A stretch of DNA of 23,905 nt from Pollutimonas bauzanensis_A (GTDB lineage: Bacteria; Pseudomonadota; Gammaproteobacteria; Burkholderiales; Burkholderiaceae_B), in the NCBI RefSeq assembly GCF_040393045.1, contig NZ_JBEBUX010000059.1, forward strand, positions 1-23,905, given 5' to 3'. Under the pieces are notes generated by a model. That model did not search any database and was not told the origin of the DNA. It saw only the letters and a list, made by a program, of their open reading frames with translations. Shown here one piece after another: positions 8,801 to 15,199 of this stretch. Positions within the stretch are counted from its first letter, which is position 1. Every line of letters begins with the position of its first letter. The translations under genes were made by a program, and so were the position numbers.

Positions 8801-9354
8801 GTTTTGCACCGCAGCCGCTGGCTCGCCTGGAAGCATCGCGCAGCTTGCAGTGGTTTGCCGGCGTGCTTTCTTCAGTGCGTCCCAAAATGACTCGGCGCGG
8901 CAGGATGCTGTACGCCGTCCTGGACGACGGCTCAGCTCAAGTTGAAGTTGCGATTTTTAACGAGCTATACGAACAGCATCGCAACAGGCTGAAGGAAGAC
9001 CGCCTGGTCATTATTCAGGGCAAAGTCAGCAATGATGACTACTCCGGGGGCTTTCGCGTATCGGCGGAGTCCGTATTCGACTTGCAATTGGCCCGTGAAG
9101 CCCGGGCGCGCAGCTTGCGGATCACGCTAAATGGCAATGCCGATCCCGCCCGCCTGCGCCAGCTGTTGAACCCTTTCCGTGCGGAGCCTGAAAACGGCGT
9201 GCCAGGGATTCCGGTCGAGTTACGCCTCAAGCGCAGCGACTTCCTGTGCACAGTGCGTCTTGGGGAAGAGTGGCGCGTGCGCATGGCCGATGCCATGCTG
9301 GAACAATTAAGCGCGTGGGTCGAACCCGATGGCGTGGAGATCAACTACTCATGA
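5863..9354 (+). CDS. dnaE: DNA polymerase III subunit alpha
   Basis: This is the catalytic subunit of the replicative polymerase. The 1163-residue length matches the DnaE1 class (E. coli 1160). An N-terminal PHP domain begins with FVHLRIHSEFSVVDG at 10-24. The C-family polymerase core follows, with palm-domain catalytic aspartates D405 and D407 in PDFDIDF (404-410) and D562 in KFDFLGLR. The core also has the GPGRGSGAGSLVAY motif and the GYGFNKSHSAAYA fingers motif. Helix-hairpin-helix repeats and an OB-fold (about 980-1080, FAGVLSSVRPKMTRRGRMLYAVLDD) lie C-terminal. No good Shine-Dalgarno precedes the ATG; a TACAAT box abuts it. The stop codon (TGA, 9352-9354) overlaps the start of a glycosyltransferase gene by 4 bases, so translation of the glycan cluster is probably coupled to this gene. 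Confidence 0.98.
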   Translation: MTEANSSPLFVHLRIHSEFSVVDGIGRIPDLVAKAAEFGQPAMAITDLSNLFGLIKFYKAARKTGIKPIAGCDIWLENEEDRDKPYRLLLLVSNQQGYLALCEILTRAWLENQYRGRAEVRRDWLLGQTGLVVLSGGRMGDVGQMLEAGKPEEAAALAAGWAQAFPGNYYIELQRSGNEGDETYVQHAMRLAGDLALPVVATHPVQFVHSGDFRAHEARVCIAEGEQLANAKRVRRFTEDQYMLSSQEMAQRFADVPSALLNSVEIAKRCNLTLVLGKPRLPDFPTPEGITLDNYMIQLAEEGLAVRMAQLFPNEAERQERYPQYLERLQWECKTITGMGFPGYFLIVADFINWGKNNGVPVGPGRGSGAGSLVAYSLGITDLDPICYDLLFERFLNPERVSMPDFDIDFCQDNRERVIDYVKQKYGKEAVSQIATFGTLGAKAVVRDVGRVLEMPYMLCDGLSKMIPFSPADPWTLARTLADEPAFKERYEEDEEVRALIDLARPLEGLTRNIGMHAGGVLIAPGKLTDFCPLYCQPGIDSNAVSQFDKDDVEAAGLVKFDFLGLRNLTILDWAVRFVRQFNETKRDFDIMALKLDDPRAYKLLSDGNTTAVFQLESRGMKELLKNLRPNTFEDIIAMLALYRPGPLESGMVVDFVNRKHGRAEVDYFHTDLEPVLKSTYGVIVYQEQVMLISQIVGGYSLGGADLLRRAMGKKKAEEMAEHRAIFEKGAVEKGYDADLAVKLFDLMEKFAGYGFNKSHSAAYALIAYQTAWLKAYHPAEFLAATLSSDMDDTDKVQIFWKDALANGVEVLPPDVNASAYRFEPVNDEHTAKGKPPRTMRYGLGAVKGTGQSAVEAIIQAREEGGPFVSLFDFCRRIDRHSVNRRTIEALIRAGAFDLIEDNRAALLATVSSAIEAAEQAERSANQVSLFADDANEIVEGELSKVAPWDLQTHFTEEKAALGFFFSGHLFDAWRDEVRRFAPQPLARLEASRSLQWFAGVLSSVRPKMTRRGRMLYAVLDDGSAQVEVAIFNELYEQHRNRLKEDRLVIIQGKVSNDDYSGGFRVSAESVFDLQLAREARARSLRITLNGNADPARLRQLLNPFRAEPENGVPGIPVELRLKRSDFLCTVRLGEEWRVRMADAMLEQLSAWVEPDGVEINYS

Positions 9355-10451
9355 CGCCTTTGCGAATATTGCACTCCGAGGCGGCCACCAGCTTCGGGGG
9401 ACAAGAGCAGTACATATTCAGAATGATGCTGGCTATGCGTGAACGAGGCCATCATCTGGAGGCTGTCTGCCAACCGCATGCGGTCCTTGCGCAACGCTTG
9501 CGTGATGAAGGCTTTACCGTGCACACCACGTATATGGACGGGCCGGTCAATTTCCTGAAAAGCCAGGTCAGTATTCGTCGGGTGTTGCGGCAAGGCCGCT
9601 TTGATGTGCTCAATACGCATAGCCGGCGCGACACGATTGTTGCAGGGTGTGCCGCCCGTCTTGCGGGCACGCCTTTAATCGTTCGCACGCGCCACTTGGC
9701 CAACAAGGTCGGTTCTTTGCTGTCCTATACCGTTATTCCGCATCGCGTGACTACGGCCAGCGATTTCGTGCGCAATCATCTTATCGAGCGTGGCGTATCG
9801 CCCGGGCATGTAGCCACCGTTTATCCCGCCGTGGACACGCCACCTGTGCCGGAATTTTCTACTTTGCGTCAGGAGCTGAGCCTGGCGCAGAATGATGTGG
9901 TGGTCGGCTGTGTAGCAGTGATGCGCAAGCTGAAGGGGCATCGCGAACTCATCGATGCCATGGAACCTCTGATCAAAGATCGTCCCAATGTTCATCTTGT
10001 GCTTGTGGGAGGCGGTTCGCCCGTTTTTGAAGAAGTGCAGGCTTATGTAGCCGAAAAAGGCCTGGGCAAGCGGGTGCACATGTTGGGTGCGCGACGCGAT
10101 GTCCCCAACTTGTTGGCGGGCTTCGATATCTTTGCCCTGGCGACGAGAAAAGAGGCGTCCGGTACCGTTTTCGTCGAAGCCGGGGCGGCCGGTTTGCCCG
10201 TCGTGGGCACGAACGTTGATGGAGTCCCTGAAATGATGCAGGCTGGCGTCAGCGGGTTGCTTGTGCCGTTGGATGACGGGCCGGCCCTTACCGCTGCGTT
10301 GAAACGTTTAATAGACGATCCTGAGTTGCGCCGCCAGATGGGGCAGGCCGGCTTCAGGTTTTGCCGTGACGATGACAAGTTCAGCGCCAATGCCATGGCC
10401 CAGCGGGCCGAAGCTTGTTATACGCGCTGGCTTGCGGAGCGAAAATCATGA
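9351..10451 (+). CDS. glycosyltransferase family 4, LPS-core type
   Basis: A retaining GT-B transferase of 366 residues that would move a sugar from a nucleotide donor to a lipid-linked acceptor on the cytoplasmic face of the inner membrane. The N-terminal acceptor domain has the glycine loop SFGGQEQY at 14-21. The C-terminal donor domain begins near 180 (VVVGCVAVMRKLKGH) and carries the E-x7-E donor motif at E268/E276, then GLPVVGTNVDGVPEM. There is no signal peptide or membrane segment. The frame extends upstream inside dnaE, but the start at 9351 is preferred: it begins with the usual hydrophobic strand (LRILHSE), has GGAGA at 9336-9340, and forms an ATGA overlap with the dnaE stop. Its end overlaps the next gene the same way. 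The donor and acceptor sugars cannot be read from sequence. Confidence 0.9.
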   Translation: MTPLRILHSEAATSFGGQEQYIFRMMLAMRERGHHLEAVCQPHAVLAQRLRDEGFTVHTTYMDGPVNFLKSQVSIRRVLRQGRFDVLNTHSRRDTIVAGCAARLAGTPLIVRTRHLANKVGSLLSYTVIPHRVTTASDFVRNHLIERGVSPGHVATVYPAVDTPPVPEFSTLRQELSLAQNDVVVGCVAVMRKLKGHRELIDAMEPLIKDRPNVHLVLVGGGSPVFEEVQAYVAEKGLGKRVHMLGARRDVPNLLAGFDIFALATRKEASGTVFVEAGAAGLPVVGTNVDGVPEMMQAGVSGLLVPLDDGPALTAALKRLIDDPELRRQMGQAGFRFCRDDDKFSANAMAQRAEACYTRWLAERKS

Positions 10452-11287
10452 AATATGCCCAAACCGTGCCGGTACTGATGTATCACCATGTCTCACCTGT
10501 CGAGGGCATGATCAACGTCGGGCCGCTCAACTTCGAGCAGCAATTGCTGTGGCTCAAACGCAGGGGTTACCGATCACTGACCAGTGATGAATTTGCTGGC
10601 CACCTGAAAGGCCAGCCTGTACCGGCAAAATCGGTGCTGATTACTTTCGATGACGGTTATTTGGATAACTGGGTATACGCCTACCCATTGCTAAAGAAGT
10701 ACGGATATACGGCAATCATTTTCCTGGTGACATCCTGGATCAATGATGGCCCGCTACGACATTATCTTGGGCAGGGCGAGCTGCCTGAAACCCCTTCGCA
10801 TCGAGAATGCGAAGATCGCATCAGCCAGGGCCGCAGCGATGAAGTCATTCTTCGATGGAGTGAAATCAAGGCCATGCAAGAAGACGGTGTGTTCGAGTTC
10901 CATAGTCATACCCATACGCATACCCGCTGGGACCAAAACACGCCAATCGAGAAAAACGAGCGCATGGCGCAAGAACTGGCCTTGTCCCGCGCCAGCCTGC
11001 AAGAACATCTAGGCAGCGTCTCGGAACACTTCTGCTGGCCCCAAGGTTATTTCGACGCTGATTACACAAGGCTGGCTCAAGAGGCAGGTTTTCGTTACCT
11101 CTATACGACCAAGGCATTTGGACAGAATCGGGCGGGTACCGACCCGGCGCACATTTATCGGTTCGCGGTGCGCAACACTTCAGGGAATTCGGTTGGCCGA
11201 CGCATTCAGGTGGCGGCGCATCCGCTGATCGGACCGCTCTTCAATAAATGGAAACTTTGGAAGCGTAGTCTCAGGACGCGTAAATGA
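10448..11287 (+). CDS. polysaccharide deacetylase family protein (NodB homology), copy 1
   Basis: A carbohydrate esterase 4-type deacetylase of 279 residues, expected to remove acetyl from an N-acetylhexosamine using a divalent metal. Visible motifs are VPVLMYHHV at 7-15, the catalytic TFDDG at 66-70, a metal-binding histidine cluster FHSHTHTHTR at 151-160 (H154 and H158 in the SHTxxH register), and FCWPQGYF at 185-192 in the place of the usual R/YPYG motif. There is no signal peptide, so it should act in the cytoplasm on a lipid-linked glycan, not on peptidoglycan outside. ATG 10448 overlaps the stop of the preceding transferase (ATGA) and has GGAG at 10436-10439; the frame opens slightly earlier without support. 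The stretch between motifs 1 and 2 is longer than in copy 2 and contains several charged residues. Confidence 0.9.
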   Translation: MKYAQTVPVLMYHHVSPVEGMINVGPLNFEQQLLWLKRRGYRSLTSDEFAGHLKGQPVPAKSVLITFDDGYLDNWVYAYPLLKKYGYTAIIFLVTSWINDGPLRHYLGQGELPETPSHRECEDRISQGRSDEVILRWSEIKAMQEDGVFEFHSHTHTHTRWDQNTPIEKNERMAQELALSRASLQEHLGSVSEHFCWPQGYFDADYTRLAQEAGFRYLYTTKAFGQNRAGTDPAHIYRFAVRNTSGNSVGRRIQVAAHPLIGPLFNKWKLWKRSLRTRK

Positions 11288-12039
11288 CGCTATCAGTCAT
11301 TATCATCACCAAGAACGAAGCAGCTCATATCGCTGACTGTATAGCGTCTGTTCGTTTTGCGGATGAAATCATCGTGGTGGATTCGGGCAGTACCGATGGC
11401 ACCCGCGAGCTTGCCGCCGGCCTGGGCGCCAAGGTCACGTTGACGCAAGACTGGCCTGGATTCGGGCGGCAAAAAAACCGTGCGCTCGACCTTGCGACCT
11501 GTGATTGGGTGTTGTCCATCGATGCGGATGAACGGGTCACGCCAGAATTGGCCCAGACAATTCAGCAAGAACTGGTGAACCCGCGTGCGCAAGCCTACAA
11601 AATAGCGCGGCTATCCAATTTCGGAGGAAGATGGATACGGCATAGCGGTTGGTGGCCTGATCATGTTTTGCGCCTGTTCAAGCGGGGAACCGCCAGGTTC
11701 AAAGACGTGGCTGTGCACGAAAGTGTGCAGACATCATCTGCCATAGTCACACTTGATAGTCACTTCCTGCATTACCCCTACGCGGATCTTGAAACCTTTA
11801 TCGCCAAGATCAATCATTATTCGTCCGAAGCGGCGGCCATGATGCACGCCAGGGGAAAAACGACCAGTGTCCTGGGCGCCACGGGCCACGCTGTCTGGAC
11901 TTTCATACGCATCTACCTGATCCGCCGGGGCTTCCTGGATGGAAAGGAAGGGTTTATTCTTGCAGCAATGGGTGCTGCGGGAAGTTTCTTCCGCTACAAT
12001 AAGTTGCTTTTGCTACAAAAAGACAAGATTAATAAATAG
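11284..12039 (+). CDS. glycosyltransferase family 2, WaaE/KdtX-like LPS core transferase
   Basis: An inverting GT-A transferase of 251 residues. It starts with LSVIIITKNE (3-12), followed by EIIVVDSGSTDGT at 28-40 and the nucleotide/metal motif SIDADERV at 78-85 (DxD-like D80/D82). The region RHSGWWPDHVLRLF near 118-131 and the later HYPYADLETFIAKINHYSS block are typical of the WaaE/KdtX group, which adds glucose or a similar hexose to the first inner-core heptose in enteric bacteria. The acceptor here is an inference. A hydrophobic C-terminal stretch (TFIRIYLIRRGFLDGKEGFILAAMGAAGSFF) probably associates with the inner membrane. The gene overlaps the deacetylase stop by 4 bases (ATGA), making a coupled dnaE-GT4-deacetylase-GT2 set. 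A 50-base gap with a hairpin follows. Confidence 0.92.
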   Translation: MTLSVIIITKNEAAHIADCIASVRFADEIIVVDSGSTDGTRELAAGLGAKVTLTQDWPGFGRQKNRALDLATCDWVLSIDADERVTPELAQTIQQELVNPRAQAYKIARLSNFGGRWIRHSGWWPDHVLRLFKRGTARFKDVAVHESVQTSSAIVTLDSHFLHYPYADLETFIAKINHYSSEAAAMMHARGKTTSVLGATGHAVWTFIRIYLIRRGFLDGKEGFILAAMGAAGSFFRYNKLLLLQKDKINK

Positions 12040-12045
12040 GATAGG

Positions 12046-12086
12046 GGGCTGACGGTGCGGGGGCACTCCAGTTTCCCCGTCGGCTC
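12046..12086 (+). promoter_or_regulatory. hairpin covering the leader of the second GT4 gene
   Basis: Arms 12046-12055 (GGGCTGACGG) and 12077-12086 (CCGTCGGCTC) pair over 10 positions, two of them G-U. The loop of 21 bases has further G-rich/C-rich complementarity. The 3' arm ends 3 bases before the ATG at 12090, and no standard ribosome site is visible outside the structure. It could limit translation of the next gene or act as a weak attenuator; there is no T-run. Confidence 0.4.
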
Positions 12087-12089
12087 GCA

Positions 12090-13223
12090 ATGAAAATTCT
12101 AATTACGGATATCCATCATGGAAATGGTGGTGGTCATGTTACGTATGTGCTTAGCTTATTGAAAGGGCTCAAGGACGATATTGACTTGACCGTCGCAGCG
12201 CCTCCTACCGGAAGGCTTTACGAACTTGCGTCTCGTATGCAAGGGGTACGCGTACTGCCGGGTTTGTATACGTCGCGGCCACTTACCTTGTTTGCTGAAG
12301 TCAGGGCCTTGCGCAAGTTTTTGAAGCAGGAACGCTTCGACGTGGTCCACGTTAACGGGGGTGCCGATCATCGGCACATCATGCTGGCATGCCTGGGTTT
12401 GCGGCATCGCCCAGCCATCGTGTGGACCAAGCACAACACCAATCCCGTTTCCAGTCTGGGGCACAACTTGCGTGCAAAATTCGGCACCGATGTTTCCATT
12501 GCTGTTTGTGATTATGTCGCTAATATATTGTCGCAGTCCGGCTACCGCGGCCGCCCTATACAGGTGGTCAGAAACGGCATAGATATCGACTATCTGGTGC
12601 CAGCAAGCGCCGCTCATAAGCAAGATTGCAGGCGCCAGCTTTTCGGGCAATTGGCAGACGATGTGCTGGTGCTGGGCAGCATAGGTGGAACCGACTACAA
12701 CAAAGGGTGGCTGGTTCTCGTTGAGGCAATCTCGCGTCTGGATCCTGCCTTGCGCCGTCGTTTCAGGGTGGTGGTTGCGGGCGACCCTCCGTCACAAAGC
12801 ATGCTGGATAAAGTCAATGCATTGCACATGTCTGAACAGGTAATGTTTCCGGGTTTGGTCAAAGACGTCCGCACGGTGCTTGGCGCCTGCGATATCGGTT
12901 TCGTGCTGTCATTTCGCGAAGCCGCGTCTTATGCAAGCTGTGAAACCATGGCTATGGGTTTGCCTGCTCTGGTGTCGGATGCAGGCGGCTTGCCGGAAAA
13001 TGTGCGTCACGGCCAAGATGGCTGGATAGTGCCTGCAGGCGATGTCGACGCATTGCGGTGCTTGTTGCAACAGATTCTCTCTGGTGCTTCATGCTTGCCT
13101 ACTATGGGGCAATCTGCCCGTGCGCGGGTAGAACAAGTGTTTTCCACATCCAGCTTTATTGCTGATACGAAAAACGTATATAAGCAGGCGCATACGCGGG
13201 TGCGGCAAGTTGCGGCGATATAA
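12090..13223 (+). CDS. glycosyltransferase family 4 (second of three)
   Basis: A 377-residue GT-B retaining transferase. The N-terminal domain opens with MKILITDIHHGNGGGHVTYV, whose glycine run at 11-15 forms the acceptor-side loop. The middle has VVRNGIDIDYL at 159-169, a hallmark of GT4 at the domain junction. The donor motif E-x7-E is at E277/E285 (FREAASYASCE), followed by GLPALVSDAGGLPENV. No signal peptide or transmembrane helix is apparent. It differs clearly in sequence from the other two GT4 proteins in the cluster, so it is not a recent duplication. It is separated from the GT2 gene by 50 bases containing a stem-loop and lacks an obvious Shine-Dalgarno. The next gene begins 8 bases after its stop. 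The sugar specificity is unknown. Confidence 0.9.
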   Translation: MKILITDIHHGNGGGHVTYVLSLLKGLKDDIDLTVAAPPTGRLYELASRMQGVRVLPGLYTSRPLTLFAEVRALRKFLKQERFDVVHVNGGADHRHIMLACLGLRHRPAIVWTKHNTNPVSSLGHNLRAKFGTDVSIAVCDYVANILSQSGYRGRPIQVVRNGIDIDYLVPASAAHKQDCRRQLFGQLADDVLVLGSIGGTDYNKGWLVLVEAISRLDPALRRRFRVVVAGDPPSQSMLDKVNALHMSEQVMFPGLVKDVRTVLGACDIGFVLSFREAASYASCETMAMGLPALVSDAGGLPENVRHGQDGWIVPAGDVDALRCLLQQILSGASCLPTMGQSARARVEQVFSTSSFIADTKNVYKQAHTRVRQVAAI

Positions 13224-13224
13224 T
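13219..13224 (+). promoter_or_regulatory. TATAAT hexamer just before the second deacetylase gene
   Basis: A perfect TATAAT at 13219-13224 overlaps the stop codon of the preceding gene, with the deacetylase ATG at 13232. Transcription would start at about 13231, making an almost leaderless message. No -35 box is recognisable, and the ATG has no Shine-Dalgarno. Confidence 0.3.
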
Positions 13225-13231
13225 CGACCCC

Positions 13232-13954
13232 ATGATACCGATTCTTATGTACCACCAGATAGGCAACCCAGCACCCAAAGGGACGCCTTATCGCAGTTTG
13301 ACCGTGCACCCTGCGGATTTCAGGCGGCAAATGGTATGGTTGCGCCGCTTTGGCTACCGGGGACTGTCCATGCGCGAGCTAATGCCCTACATCAAAGGTG
13401 AACGGCACGGCAAGGTCGTGGGTATCACCTTTGACGACGGCTACCGCAACGTCTACCAGAATGCGTTGCCGGTGCTGCGTGACCAGGACTTCACCGCGAC
13501 CAACTATTTTGTAGCTCGTCAGCTCAATGGCGGCAACATCTGGGATAAAGAAAAGGGTATTCCGCATTCCGACCTCATGTCAGCCGATGAACTGCGAGGG
13601 TGGGCCGCTGGCGGTATGGAGGTGGGGTCACATACTCTGGATCATCCTTTCCTGCCTAAGCTCTCGCCTGAATTGGCCGACTATCAAATCAGGCAGGCTA
13701 AAAACGAACTCGAGCAGGTATTGGGTGCTGAAGTGACAGCATTCTGTTACCCCTATGGTGGCGAAACCCCCGAACTGCGCGGCATGGTGCGCAATGCCGG
13801 CTATCGCAATGCCACTACTACTCAAGGCGGTCTTGCGAATGCGTCCGATGATATCTACGGCCTGCCTCGGGTTACAGTAGCGCGCACGACCAATATATTT
13901 CGTTTTTTGCAAAAGTGCATGACGCGCCTGGAAGACAAGCGGCGCCAGCGTTAG
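13232..13954 (+). CDS. polysaccharide deacetylase family protein (NodB homology), copy 2
   Basis: A second carbohydrate esterase 4-type deacetylase, 240 residues. It has PILMYHQIG at 3-11, the catalytic TFDDG at 66-70, the metal motif SHTLDH at 133-138 (H134, H138), and FCYPYGG at 171-177, so all three NodB motifs are standard. It shares the MYH start and TFDDG spacing with copy 1 (both at residue 66), which shows common ancestry, but the rest has diverged. There is no signal peptide, so cytoplasmic action on a growing lipid-linked glycan is expected. It follows the second GT4 gene by 8 bases and precedes the third by 73. Having two such enzymes in one cluster suggests two different amino sugars, or two positions, are deacetylated; that is inference. 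Confidence 0.9.
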   Translation: MIPILMYHQIGNPAPKGTPYRSLTVHPADFRRQMVWLRRFGYRGLSMRELMPYIKGERHGKVVGITFDDGYRNVYQNALPVLRDQDFTATNYFVARQLNGGNIWDKEKGIPHSDLMSADELRGWAAGGMEVGSHTLDHPFLPKLSPELADYQIRQAKNELEQVLGAEVTAFCYPYGGETPELRGMVRNAGYRNATTTQGGLANASDDIYGLPRVTVARTTNIFRFLQKCMTRLEDKRRQR

Positions 13955-14027
13955 CATCACTCGCCCGGGACGGCTATCGCACCTGTGCCGCCTTGCAAGA
14001 ACCTCATTTTCCTATTGTCAGTCGCCT

Positions 14028-15170
14028 ATGCCTCGATTAAAAATAGCTTTTGTTGTAGATCGTTTTGGCAACCGTTTTGGGGGGGCGGAAGCGTATGGTG
14101 TCGAGCTGATGCGGGAGTTGGCCCAGGAGCACGACATTACCGTGTTCGCGCGGGATTATGACGAGGCTTGCGATCTGCGCCTGCCTTTCGTGCCCTTGCG
14201 GTCGTGGTCGCGCTGGCCTAGCTGGGTTCGAGTCCTGATTTTCGCCTGGCGCGCTCGGCGGGCTACCCGCGGACGCTACGACATTGTTCATTCGCATATG
14301 AATGGCTGGTGCGGTGACATCGAAGTCGTGCATGTGACACCCGTGCGCTACAACTGGAGAGTGCGACCTTTACCGGCGGTCAAGCGGCTATTGTCCTACG
14401 CCAGCCTGCGTGTGCAAACCTATCTGGGGTTGGAGGCCCGTCGCGTGGCGCCCCGGCCCGGGCATCGCACCGTGGCGGTATCCGGCCTGATAGCAGAGCA
14501 GTTGCGCAAGGCTTATGGCGCGGCGTTTTCTTGTCCCATTATTCCTCCGGGGGTATCGCGCCCGGTCGTGTCAGATGGTTCTCAACGAGCGCTGATACGT
14601 GAACAAATGGGCTGGGCCGATAGCGATAACATATGTTTGCTGGTCGCCAGGAACCCATTGCGCAAAGGCCTGCCTACGGTATTGAATGCGCTGGCGCAGT
14701 TGCCCGCTCATTTCAAGTTGCTAGTGGTGGGGGGCAATGCGGCCACGCGCGACTTTATTCATAAGTCGGCTCAGTTTCAGCCGCTTGTCGACCGGATACG
14801 CCTGGTCGAAGAAACGCCCGATGTTTCATCGTATTACCTGGCCTCCGACACTTACGTGCATCCAACGCTTAACGATAGTTTCGGCATGGCGCCGCTGGAA
14901 GCCATGTCATTTGGTCTGCCCGTCATTCTCAGCCCCAGCCCCTGGTGCGGTTTTGCCCAATACGTTCGCGACGGCCAGGATGCCGTCCTCTTGACGCATC
15001 CCGAAGACGCCGACCAGCTGGCGCAATTTATTTCGCAGATAGGCAGCGATGCCGCATGGCGGGCACGGCTGGTGCAGGGCGGTAATGAAGTCGTGGCCAA
15101 CCATAGTTGGCCACGGATCGCCGGGCTATATCAGGATTTATATCGCGACGTCATTGCCGAGCGTCTTTAA
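14028..15170 (+). CDS. glycosyltransferase family 4 (third of three)
   Basis: A 380-residue GT-B transferase. It opens with KIAFVVDRFGNRFGGAEAYGVELM, containing the acceptor-side glycine loop (RFGGAEAY). DIVHSHMNGWCGDIEVVHVTPVRYNW follows near 85-110. The donor domain starts near 205 (NICLLVARNPLRKGLPTVL), and the donor motif is D283-x7-E291 (DSFGMAPLE), with Asp in place of the more usual first Glu. GLPVILSPSPWCGFAQYV follows. The general form recalls WaaG-like LPS core transferases, but the sugar cannot be assigned. No signal peptide. It is the last gene of the cluster; a perfect 9-bp hairpin starts right after the TAA. Confidence 0.9.
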   Translation: MPRLKIAFVVDRFGNRFGGAEAYGVELMRELAQEHDITVFARDYDEACDLRLPFVPLRSWSRWPSWVRVLIFAWRARRATRGRYDIVHSHMNGWCGDIEVVHVTPVRYNWRVRPLPAVKRLLSYASLRVQTYLGLEARRVAPRPGHRTVAVSGLIAEQLRKAYGAAFSCPIIPPGVSRPVVSDGSQRALIREQMGWADSDNICLLVARNPLRKGLPTVLNALAQLPAHFKLLVVGGNAATRDFIHKSAQFQPLVDRIRLVEETPDVSSYYLASDTYVHPTLNDSFGMAPLEAMSFGLPVILSPSPWCGFAQYVRDGQDAVLLTHPEDADQLAQFISQIGSDAAWRARLVQGGNEVVANHSWPRIAGLYQDLYRDVIAERL

Positions 15171-15199
15171 TGACAACGCGATAAGCACAGGCGTTGTCA
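15171..15199. terminator. hairpin between convergent genes
   Basis: TGACAACGC at 15171-15179 and GCGTTGTCA at 15191-15199 form a perfect 9-bp stem around an 11-base loop. It begins directly after the GT4 stop and includes the stop codon of the convergent oxidase (15197-15199). Position and symmetry fit a bidirectional terminator. T-runs are weak on both sides, so efficiency is uncertain. Confidence 0.6.

Noticed and set aside
9246..9350. Upstream extension of the first GT4 gene inside dnaE
   Set aside because: The extension adds 35 unrelated residues, while ATG 9351 has a ribosome site, an ATGA overlap and the usual N-terminal strand.
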